Assembly: GCA_907165065.1 (NCBI GenBank)
Contig: OU015532.1
Coordinates: 35,134,339-35,198,338, forward strand
Length of the DNA stretch: 64,000 nucleotides
Direction of reading: 5' to 3'
From: Caprimulgus europaeus
Taxonomy: Eukaryota > Chordata > Aves > Caprimulgiformes > Caprimulgidae
Part shown: piece by piece, positions 25,301 to 37,300 of the stretch
How positions within the stretch are numbered: the first letter of the stretch is position 1
Layout of the letters: each line of letters opens with the position of its first letter
Notes under the pieces: generated by a model
What the model was told of the DNA's origin: nothing
Databases searched by the model: none
Seen by the model: the letters and a program-made list of their open reading frames with translations, nothing else
Translations under genes and position numbers: made by a program

Positions 25301-28300
25301 TAGCTAAAGGGTTGCATGTGCACATGCGATTTGCTGTATCACTGAGCTAAGATTTCAAAGTTTCATCATGCATATTCCCATTTCATTTGACTTCCATCTG
25401 GGCATCCTGTGTTGCTTTTCTCAAAGTTCAAACCCTAGGTTTCCCGAAGCAGACTCTCAGGCATTGGATTTTATAAAAAATAATAATTTCATAGAGTGGA
25501 ACAGCAGCATGGTCAGCTTGTGTCTCGGGAGAGGCCTCCCCCAGCAAAGAAATCCCTGGGCAGTTATACCCTTGCTGACTATTTACTCACTCCTCACGGG
25601 ATGGTTCTGGGGTCTTCTTGTTCCTCATTGGATTCCTTCACCGTCTTCAGACAGGATGTTATCTTGTTTAGTTGCAGCTGCTGTAGTCTTGAAGCCTCCA
25701 TATCTTCTGATTTACACTGGCTCTGGAAGCCCTGTTTTGACTAAGTAGATACACGTGCAGTAACTTCAAGTGGCAATTTACAGCTTGTGGTCTAAGGCTT
25801 CAGCAAATCTAGCTACTCATGCTGAGTAAGTAAAGCTAAACAAAACAGCGTACTAAAACGCACAATATTATAACTCTAGGTGATTAATTTTATTTAAAAC
25901 TTACTTTTTTAAGTTAAGCAGCTAATATCTCTTGACACTGAAAGGCATCCCTGCTAAAGGGGAGAGTTGCCTGGTGTGCAGCCCAGTTGCCATCCAGGGA
26001 GAATTCAAATTGGGCTCAACCAGTGATCTGTCATTGGTAAAAGGCCTCATTGCTTTAAGGAGCACCCTTGAGAGGTGTCCCTGCCGAAGGGGAGATCATC
26101 ACTACGCTGCCTAGCAAGGAGAGTTCCAAGAAGGCTCACTTAGGCTGTCATGTGTATGGGATAAAGTGGTTGGCTCATAGTTGAATTGCGTACAGTGGGA
26201 GAGGTGTGCACAAGACTCCTTGTACCCACAAGTTACCAGTTTTCACTGTGTTGCTCTGCTCCTTTGGGGGTTCCCTAGAGGAGTTCTTGGCCCAGCTGCA
26301 GCCCAGGCCTTTACCTCCTTTGGAGCCTGTACCAAACTACTGCTGATTTGGTTAAGGGGAGGAGGTTGAGTACATCTGTCAAAACCATACAGAAGAATTT
26401 AGTGTTGTATGCAAACTTCTGGGCTCCTTTGTTTGCTTCATTCTCCAGGTCACTGGTGACTCAGTATAGAGTCCCAGTTGTCCTTGCTTCATTAAAATGT
26501 TGCACATGCACATTGCATTGTAATTGCCTTTCCTATTTCTTGGAACTTTGCCATTTATTTCTTCACTGGCCCCTTGAGAGGAAGTGAAGACCAGACATAC
26601 TCGCTTCGGGATTGTCCTGATCTGAAGAAGGTGCTCCTCCACACCTATTGTCTTTTCCCCAGTTTCCACTCTGACCTCTAACGTTCAATCCTAGAAGCGT
26701 GATTTCTTTTTTATTAAGGTGCAGGCTATTTCTGTACTTCTATAATGAAACTAAATCCCTTTTCTGTACACCACTGTTTTATCCATCCTTTGAGACCCCA
26801 GATCTCTTCCTGCCTCCCGCAGGGTCCTCCTGTAAGTTATAGGCATAACATATCAGTATGTCTTGTTATAGACAAGTTATTAGGGAATCCTCTTACACAT
26901 CATGAAGCCACCCAGCTTAGTGTGTAACACACAAATCTCCCACTTCCACTGCCTGCTTCTCCATATCCTTGGAGACCCTGTCTACCACAGGAGAATCCTA
27001 TATGCAATGGGACATATTGACATAGGGTAGAGAAGGGGGTTATCTCTTATGAGATTAGATCCTTCCTTCCCAGGTAGACACACTCCTTCCCCAAGACTTG
27101 TGTCCTCCTCAATACCCTAAGCATTGCCACTGTGGAGTTGAGGCTATGCTGCTGTGTTGATGTAGGACCTGTCTGTTTCTCTTACTACTCTGGTACATCC
27201 ATTCTCACCTCTGGGGAACAGGACTCCTCTCTGAAGACCCAAACATTGTGTACTGTGTGTACAGACAGAAAACCTGAACCTAGGGCATGGCATAGAGCTG
27301 CTGCTTTTGTTGCATCAAACTATGTAGCTCCCTATCTGTACTGGGATCCCTACCTGTCATTGAGGTTGAAGTTGAGTTTTTGCCAGTGGAACTAACAGCT
27401 TTCTTAACACTGCCTCTTAAAGGGAAGTCAGTGAAGACTCTTGAGTTTTCACTCTCTTCATTCTGGAACTCAAAAGTAATTCAAAATCAGAGTTCAGAGT
27501 GCAGAAATGTATTGATGATGATGTTCTTGCTTGTTATGTGCCTGTTGATTCTTTCCTAGAAACACTCAGTGTGGTTTTCCAGAGTGAATTTATTTCACAA
27601 AATGAATTCCAAGATAACCATACAAACTGAAACCTTATATAAAGCATGAACTCAACAGGGGATGATGTGTTTATGGCATACCATCTCCATATTTCCTATC
27701 AGTATGTCCATGTTCCATGGGCTATAAACTACCAGTCTGCCTTTTTCTTCTAGGGCAAAATAACTCTATCTCCTTCCCCTCCTCCTGTTGTCTTTTCTGT
27801 TTCACAAGAATTCTCTATTCCCCTTTACAGTCAGAGATTGTTTGTCTGATACACAGTTAACTTATGTGTAACTGTTGTCTTCCTCTTGGATTCCATGTTT
27901 TTTCTAGTCTAGTTTACCTGAGGCAAAACCTAAAATTCTTAACTCTTCTTTGACATCACAGTTAGTGTACATTTTTAATATTTGCAGTAGTATGTGTCTT
28001 TAATTTTGCCATATAAACAGTCTCCTTAATAGCAATGAAACAAGTAGAGTACTTTACTATTCATTCTAAAGCTTTCATTTAATTAATAAATTGCAAAATA
28101 ATAGTTTTCAAAATAACAAAAACTTAGTATTCTTTTTCAACATACAAGAAAAGTGAACAATCAAACGTTATTTTACACATTAAATGTAATTATACTCTTT
28201 AATTGTCTTGATGTTTCTTGTTTTATCAATTATCTACTGTTAAAAATTGCATTCTGTATTTGTGTAGATGGCACAGTAAATGAGCCAGACATGTCTGCAA

Positions 28301-31300
28301 ATTTCTGTCCTGATCATAAAGCACCTATGGTACTCTTCTTGGACCGTGTCTATGGTATTAAGGACCAAAGCTTCCTCCTTCACCTACTGGAAGTTGGATT
28401 TTTACCAGATTTAAGAGCCTCTGCCTCTTTGGATACAGTAAGTATTTTACTGTGGAGTTTAGGTGGAGTGGCTGGATATAGTGGCTCTCTAAGTGTAAGA
28501 AATGGAATCTCAAGTCAAAACAGTTTTGTTTTGTTTTAAAAAAAGCTCTCTGTAAACACAAACAGTAAAATTCAATTACTTTCAGTTTATAGTGCTTACG
28601 TCTGTTCATAAGCATTGAGTACTACCTCATGAAACAAGTGTAATGTAGTTTAAAAACTTCTAATGCCAGCTTACATTAATGCTGAAGTACATTGGATGTA
28701 TTGTAATAGGCCTAATGATTACTTTTATTTCATGTGTGCTTCCAAGAATTGCACTGAAAATTTATATATGTGGAGGTTGTGAGATGAAAACTGCTACTTA
28801 ATGTTTCATGGGGTTTTTTTAAACCGTTTAAACAAAGAAGCTGCGTATTCTTTTTTGCTCCTATTGGTTCAGAGTGCAGTGAGGCAAGAGATAAGAGATA
28901 AGTGGATGACTTGGATTTTCTCAACAAAAATAGCTTTTGTCCTCGTGTGTATTCTGGGAATGTGTTAGCACAGAGCCACTAAGGGGACTTACAGAGTGTT
29001 TCATTATTATGTTTTATAGACTTCATAAGTAGTAATCTTTATTCCATATGATACTAACAGTCATTTGCTACTTCATACAGGTTTCTCTAAGTACCACAGA
29101 GGCAGCTCTCGCACTAAACAGATACATTTGCTCAGCTGTGTTTCCGTTACTCAAAAGATGTGCTCCCCTCTTTTCTGGAACAGAGCATCACGCCTCTCTG
29201 GTTGACTCCATGCTGCACACAATATATAGATTATCTAAGGGACGTTCCCTTACAAAAGCACAAAGAGACACTATTGAAGAATGCCTGCTTGCTATTTGCC
29301 AGTATGTATGATACCTGTGTACAAATTGATTTTTTTCTGTGCAGTATATGTATTTTAATAATTTCTTTGTGTATAATGTGGAACTAAGATTATTTTAGCC
29401 TTGCATGAAATAAATGACCAGAATGTATGATAGGATTTTTTTTTTTTCCCTAAAAGAAAATAGATTTGGTTTTTCTGTTGTGGGTACTGCAATTATACAA
29501 GCTGTCACATTGATATGAGCTTTATGGTGATACAGGATAAATTCTGATTATTTGTTAAAACAAAATGCCAGTAATTACCAAAAATGTTCTGTCAAGTCTG
29601 ACAGTGAGTGTATGTTGGAGATTTAAAGGCTTGACGTGTTTGTATTTCTAATTGTGGTTTGAAGAACCTTGGCCATAGTTTGTGGGGTTTTTTTTTTTTA
29701 AAAAGGAAGAAAAACTAGCCCCCACTCTCCAAATCCTAAAACTGATCCTAATACTGAACTGAGCACTGAAGTTTCATCAGGAATTGAAATGTAGATTTGC
29801 CAAGTGAATAATAATTCTTGATATTTCTCATAAACAGTAGTGCTACTTGTCTGTGCAGTGGACTGTGGAATGAGTAATGCAGTGTGCATTTTCTGTTTGT
29901 GCATAGCACTGGATCCCAGACAAAAAGAGATATAGTAAAAATGGAAAAGATTTGGAAAAGCCTTGGAAAATGAGGGATCAACATAAGAAATAATTTCACT
30001 CCTTTGGAACAGCTTAGTAGACCAGGAATATTCACCTGAAAAAGTGATGACTTGGGGGGGAATATGAAAGGAACATTTTTACATTGATTTTGAGTCTATA
30101 GATTACTGAAATTAAATAGCTAGAAAATAAATACTTGGTAATTTATTCAGTCTTCCAGTTGAGATTTATTTCTCATAAGAATAATTATAATTTATTTCCC
30201 AAATCAATCTCGGTTAGGAATGTTTTGTTGCTTTTTAGTGTCATATCAGAAACCATTCTGTTAGGATAATATTCTGTTTCTTTTATTTAACTGTCCCCTC
30301 TGTGTATTCTGAAAAAAATCCAGCACCCTTCCCTCTCCTGTCATGTGGCACAATCATACATGTTGTCTGTTCACTTAGAGTTCAGAAGTAGCACATCTTT
30401 CTGGGCTATATTCTTTTATAGTAGATGAAGCATAGTGACATTCCTTAAGCATTTGCTGTTGGTTTTTCAAAATACTTTTAATGAGTTATTTGAATTCCAA
30501 TATGCAAATTTATTTCAGTTTTTATTTCATTCTTACTGGACTGTATGAATGTTACTGAGAACTTCTATTTTTTTTGAAATTACAGCCACTTACGTCCCTC
30601 CATGCTGCAGCAGCTGTTGAGAAGGCTGGTTTTTGATGTGCCTCTACTCAATGAATACTGTAAAATGCCTCTCAAGGTAAATGCTTTACTTCCTGTATGT
30701 GCATTCAGCATAAAACTTACTTCACAATAATCTGTCATCATCATCAACGAGGCAGAGTGAAGCCACATGAAATGACTTCTGAGTTCAAAATAATGTTGTT
30801 TTATGGAGTCTTTCAAATTGAATATCATGATTAAAGGTTTTGTGAAATCTTACCTAATGCAAACAGTGTATAGTAAGTTGATTATGCAATTTTGCTCAGT
30901 GAACTGATCACTCTTTCACTCCTTCAGCAAAAGAGTATTTTGAAGTATCAAATGAAATTCTAGTGTTATCTTGATATTTCTTCCTCTGCTGTATTGTAAC
31001 TCTTGGTAGGGTGCATAGTCCAGCAATAAATTTAGAGTGAAGTCTACAGAGAATAGAATACAGGGAACAGAATTCACCTTTTATTTTTGAGCAGTCTTTA
31101 ACTGAACTCTTACCCATCTTGTTCTGTAAATAGATAATTACAATTATGAGATGATAAATAACTTTTAATTTAGAATTTTTCTCTCAGGTTTGCCTCCTGT
31201 TCCTGTTGGGATAAAAGGGCCTTATCTTAGGTCTGTGAGTCTTTTTGTGGCAGAAATTCAAGTCTGCTGTACTCCGAAGCAGAGCTGCCATATTCATAGA

Positions 31301-34300
31301 TGTATTCTGGAGCATCAGTAATTTTGGACCTTTGTATTACTTTCCCTTCCTAAATAAAATTGCAGGAGAAGTTACAATATTGAAATTCTAATCTGATGCT
31401 AAAAGAAATTTTAGAATTTTGCATGGGATAGGAATTTTTAATTCTAAAGAAGAAACCAGTAGAAATTTGAAATTATGTGGAACGTGCACCAATCATTATA
31501 TACTCTATCTCTTTAACTGGTACGTTACAGATTATCTGCACAATAGTTTGTTCCATATATTTTTCCAGAGATGAGCAGGCACAGCTAAAAGATGTATTGC
31601 AGGTCTCTCTTGCAATGTTTTAAATAATACTGAGGCCATCAACTAAGAATGACAGAGGTAAAATCAATTTGAATTTGTAGAATTTTTAACCAGAATTTAT
31701 CATATCCTGGTTTAGTCCTATTTCACTGTCTCTGTTTTTATCCTGTGAGCTAATCTGTACTCAAATGGTGACAATTGTGAAATTTTGTAATTTTGATACT
31801 CAATCACTGAGAATCCCACAGCAGCAGCTGGGGATAATACAGGCTTTTTACTTTCACTGCATGGGCTCTACTGCCCTCCCAAAAAGAAAAAGAAGAAAAA
31901 AAGACCATTCTTTAAGCCATTAGAAATGAAGAGAAAGAAATACATAATAATACTCCTGTAACAGTTTAAACAGATACTGGCAATTCAGACATCACTAACC
32001 AATATATTATTCTGTTAAATGTCAGGATTTTAATGTGCATTTTTATTTTCTTGAAAATCTAGCTTCTGACAAATCACTATGAGCAGTGCTGGAAATATTA
32101 TTGTCTGCCTTCAGGAATGGGAAGCTATGGAATTGCAGCAGAAGAAGAATTACATTTAACTGAAAAACTTTTCTGGGGAATATTTGATTCCTTGTCTCAT
32201 AAGGTAATGACTGTAATTCACATTACAATATGGGGTGACTATAAAAGCATTACAATGATAATTTGCTGTGCCAAGTGCAGAAAGTTCCTATTTTAACAGC
32301 TCTTTCACCTAATATAGGAGATATGACAATGAATGCTTTTAATGAAGTAACTTTCTAATTAAAAGTTGATTCTCGACAGATTCTCTCTAAACTAATAAAA
32401 TGTCAGATCTTTCTCTTGATACACCCATATAGCCTTACACTAGTAATGAGGCAGATTGCTTGCTGCCCTAAGAAGTCAATGTTGTCTCCTCTTCTATCTT
32501 AGCTCTACTAAACTTTTAAAAATACTTTTTACTGACATAAAATTAATTTTAAGAAATGAATGTATATCCTTGTCAAATTGTGGGTGTATGCACAGTAAAT
32601 TTACATTGTCTGTGTTCAAACGTACACTTATATTTTGATAGTTTTCTGGTTATTGCCCAGCTGAAGAAATACAATGCAACATTCTTGAAAATAAACATTT
32701 TTCCATTTTCCTGTTCCAAAGTGTGATCTTGGGATTTTTTCACGTACTCATTTTTTCTCCAGATAAGAAAAGGTTACATTTCTGATAGGAGAAATGCCTT
32801 ATTGAGTAAATACTCTCTGTACTTGATTGGGCTGAAAAAATCAGGTTCTCACTATGGGACAATAATGAATTTTTTCATTTCATCTCACTGGATTTATGTT
32901 CCAGTTCTAATGAACAGCTTTAGATGATTGCTCCTCTAGGCATTCTGATACGTAGTATGGAAGTAAACATGGTCTCTGCATTATTCTAAAATGACTTTTT
33001 AAGCCTTATTTGTATTTGATTTTAGTGACATTTACCTCTCTCTTACTGCTGTCACAAGTGCAAAGAGTGTCAGGAGGGCCTGACACAATGAAATGTTTCC
33101 AATTAGTGTCTTAGCTTTTTACAGCTAAATGAAGCTGATATGTTCCTGCCAATATTGCTGGCCCTATATAATAGCATTTTCATTTTTCTCTAAATGGCTG
33201 TTAGTCCAGTGAAAGGAGAGTTGTGTAAACCTGCTGAGCCACAGTATTCTACACTGGTTTGTACTGAGTTAGTTGCAGGTTTGATATTTTCATGGTTTCC
33301 AGCTGTTTAGTTGAAGCAATTTACCCTGTGATCTCACTTCTTTTCTTTGTCCCATACACACTAAAGAATGTTGCAGCAAGACTAGAGTAAGTTAAAGCCT
33401 CAAAATTTTAGGCATTTTGCTTGCTGTGGTATACATATGTAATTTTATCAACAAGTATTTTCAGTGGACCTTAAAATTGTGCTTCAGCATTTTCTTGACA
33501 CAAAGTGGTCATTCAGATTCATAGAAGAATCACAGAATCACAGAGTGTCAGGGATTAGAAGGGACCTCGAAAGATCATCTAGTCCAACCCCCCTGCCAGA
33601 GCAGGAACACCTACAAGAGATCACACAGGAAGGTGTCCAGGCGGGTCTTGAATGTCTCCAGAGAAGGAGACTCCACAGCCTCCCTGGGCAGCCTGTCCCA
33701 GTGCTCTGTTACTCTTACAGTAAAGAAGTTCCTCCTCAAGTTTAAGTGGAACCTCCTGTGTTCCAGCTTACACCCATTGCCCCTTGTGCTATCATTGGGC
33801 ATCACTGAGAAGAGCCTGGCTCCATCCACCTGACACTCACCCTTTACATATTTATAAACATTAATGAGGTCACCTCTCAGTCTCTTCTTCTCCAAGCTAA
33901 AGAGACCTTCAGCCTTTCCTCATAAGGGAGATGCTCCACTCCCTTCTTCATCGTGGTGGCTCTGTGCTGGACTCTCTCCAGCAGTTCCCTGTCCTTCTGG
34001 AACTGTGGGGCCCAGAACTGGACACAATATTCCAGATGTGGCCTCACCAGGGCAGAGTAGAGGGGAAGGAGAACCTCTCTTGACCTACTAACCACAGCCC
34101 TTCTAATGCACCCCAGGATGCCATTGGCCTTCCTGGCCACAAGGGCACAGTGCTGGCTCATGGTCATCCTGCTGCCCACCAGGACTCCCAGGTCCCTTTC
34201 TCCTACACTGCTCAAGCATATAGTCTCTTAAATAATGAAGCAAGAGAAATCTTTTTGCATTGTAAAATTCGTTTCCAACAAATGCTTGATTGGTGCCTGT

Positions 34301-37300
34301 GTTGCAATATCAAAAAAGATGCCTGTGCTATCTGAGTAAAACTTTATTAAATAATTATAATAGCATCAAACTCTTGCGCTGTAGTGTTGATCAGTAGATC
34401 TTAGAGCCTTTTAAAGTTATATCATTATGCCCATTTTACAGCTGGGGAATCTGAAAGATAGAGAAGTGGTTTTTGGTTTGGTTTGTTTTTCCCCTAAGCA
34501 TATTAAGAATGTTGTTTGAAAGCTGGAAGTAGAACCTTGGCTTACAGTGATTTGCTGCTGCTTCCTCTAGCACGTGGTTTTTTATAATCTATTATGTAAT
34601 AATTGATCTTGTATTTTTTTCATGACAAGTTACATTCTTCAAATGTAATTCAACCTTATATTTTTATATATCATGTACTTCTATGTTCTCTCCAAAGCTA
34701 AAATGACTATTTAGGAGAACAAATGTGCTAGTTCACCTCTTAACAAGACAATTCTGAAAAATAATGTACAGACCTTACTACAGGAAAACAATTTCTTTTA
34801 AACAGCATAATTTAAACTGAAATAGATTAGAGGAAAAGGGATAAATGAACTAAGACAGTTTTTTATAGATGATAGTACTTCTATAACTAGGCAAACAACC
34901 CATGACTGTTCCTATATAAGCTTTAACAGCCCAAAGAAAGCTTGAGTCATACTTGTATGTACTTATATAAGTGCCAGCATACTCTTCTGTTGAGTAGTCT
35001 TAAAAATGTATCAAGAAAAATAGATTTTGCTCTGTTTAATTTTTAAATGTGCTTTATTAACTGTTTGCTTCTTCTAATACTTGTACTTATGGCTGCTTGG
35101 TTTTCACTAACATTTTGCATGTTTTTCTATTGGATTTTCCAACCAGTTCCTATCTCTCCTGCAGAAGTATGATCCAGAGCTCTTTCGAATGGCTTTGCCT
35201 TGTCTAAGTGCTATAGCTGGTGCCTTGCCTCCTGATTACTTAGATGTACGAATTAAGACAACTTTGGAGAAGCAGACTTCAGTGGATCCAGAAGGAAATT
35301 TTGATCCCAAACCTGTCAGCACAGCAAAGTGAGTCATAAATCAGAGTGATTTCCTTTCATTAAATATTTTTATACTATTCTTGATTAATGCTTTTTCTCC
35401 TCTGTTGGGAAAGTTGGCTGGTGACTGCCTTTTTAAAAATATCAGTAGGTTTCAGAGGTAGTATAGGGGTTTTTGCTTCCTGCTGCCAAATTCTTCACTG
35501 CAGCATATCATGGTTACTAGATATAATACATATTCTTCTCAGCACTGTATAGATGGTAAATATTTCCACATTATATCTGCAGAGTACTTGGTAAATTCTA
35601 TACCTAGAATGCTCAAATGTTCAGTATATACACACCTGTAATACATTTGATGCTGTCCTTATTTAGAGTGTGCTTATGAAAAATGGTACAAGGTTATCAA
35701 AATCTGTGATTCAATTGGCCTGTTGCCTGATTTTTATGAAGTCATCACTTAGTTTTGAGAGTTAATCTGTAGCAACCTGATACTACAAAGTAAGCAGATC
35801 ATGTGTGATGATTTCAGAGATGTGGCCTTCCTAGTAATCTTCTGCTTTTAAAATACAGATTTCTAATACTTTTATATTTAAGAACTGAAGATCACTGGTT
35901 GATCCTTGCTATGAAAGTCTTAGTCCTCCATAATTATGCAATGTGAAACATCCATACTAATAAGAAAAATACCTGTAGGTTATGGTGAAGCAGGTTTTTT
36001 TGGTTTTCTTGTGATTTGAGTTGCTAATAAGTGCAACTGTTATGTATTTGAAGATTCTCTGTAAATGCCATTATGGCTTTGCTTTGTTTTGTGGCGTTTC
36101 TTCTAAAGAAAATGCAATTGCAAAGCCAAATGTCTTACTTTTATCTGGAGGTGAAGCATTTTGATTAGTGCTGTATTATACTGACATTTTTTTCATAAAC
36201 CAGACTGCAGTAACTCATGATTGAATGACCATACTCCTCTTTGTTTACAGCCTTGTACTTCCTGAAAAATTGGAGTACATTGTCAGCAAGTATGCTGAGC
36301 ATTCCCATGATAAATGGGCCTTTGAAAAGGTAAGAATTATTTTAAGACTGACAACTGTCAGAAGAGGACTAGCAAAGAATACCCAGGGTGACTGTTGAAA
36401 GAAAAACTGGACAGTTTAGCTGATAGGCCCTTGTTTGGTGTTAAGGGCCTATCCATGCATTAATGTCGACATATCTTTTAGGGATATGTGGAAGAAACCT
36501 TTTGCTCAAGAAAATGCATTGATATTTGTCGCTTTTTCAAAGTGTCCAGAATTTATTAGGACAAAGGTTTGAGGGGAATGAAAAAGGGGCAATTGGGTTT
36601 TGTTTGTTTGTTGCTGGTTGCTTTTTTTTTTAAGTAAGAATACATATATCATAACTTCATTTTGCCTGGTAATTATGTTTTTTGACTGGGAGTCAGAGAT
36701 TCAATCTTACTGCAGCAGCTCTCTGGACTAAAAGAGTACCTGGACAGTCTAATCCCCTTTATTTTATTATTTCAGAAAATGTAACATATAGCTTCTCTTT
36801 CTTTTTAGTTTTAAGAAGGTTATTATGTATTGATTTCCTCTATAATTTTGCAAGTGCTCTGTCACGGTGTTATGTTGCAGTTTTACTACTTCAAAATAGC
36901 TAAAAGACAAGACGATATATACTAAGTTATTTTTTGTATCTTTTTAATGTTGCAGTGAAACATTTAATAAAGGCCTTTTTAGTGTTATGTTTGGCAAATA
37001 GATGTACATGTTAATAAATACAACTCTTGGAGTTAAATTTGAGCAAAATGAAGTTGGATGGAGTTGTTGCAGTTTTTGGTAACTATTTTGGAAGTGTTTG
37101 GGTATGAGTAACTCACTCAACCTAAGTATGAATTTTAAACCTCTTTATTCAAGGAAAAAAATAGAGGTAGGGTTAAGTTATTTATTATAAGAATTAATAA
37201 CAAGTTAATAGAAATTTTATAGAACAGTTATACAGAAATAGCAATTCTGTTTTTGTGTGGAGTTATGTATGCATATTTGTAGAGAAAGGTATACATATGT

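Larger units (their letters stand above)
23846..28267 (+). other. RYR3 intron 8
   Basis: 4422 bp. It contains an ancient antisense CR1 (about 24030-24990) and an unclassified, probably inserted block (about 25000-27450). From 27450 to 28267 I see only AT-rich intron ending in a tgtgtag acceptor. Confidence 0.75.
32204..35164 (+). other. RYR3 intron 12
   Basis: 2961 bp. It contains an antisense CR1 (33525-34217) and a MIR-like fossil (about 34370-34580). The rest, including 32204-33520, shows no feature. Confidence 0.8.

Noticed and set aside
25368..25748. 126-residue open frame in intron 8
   Set aside because: No recognisable domain; it lies in a repeat-like block and shows no splice or codon signal of a host exon.
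28438..28539. Extension of RYR3 exon 9 past 28437
   Set aside because: The open frame continues by chance into the intron; the aca|gtaagt donor and phase agreement with exon 10 fix the end.
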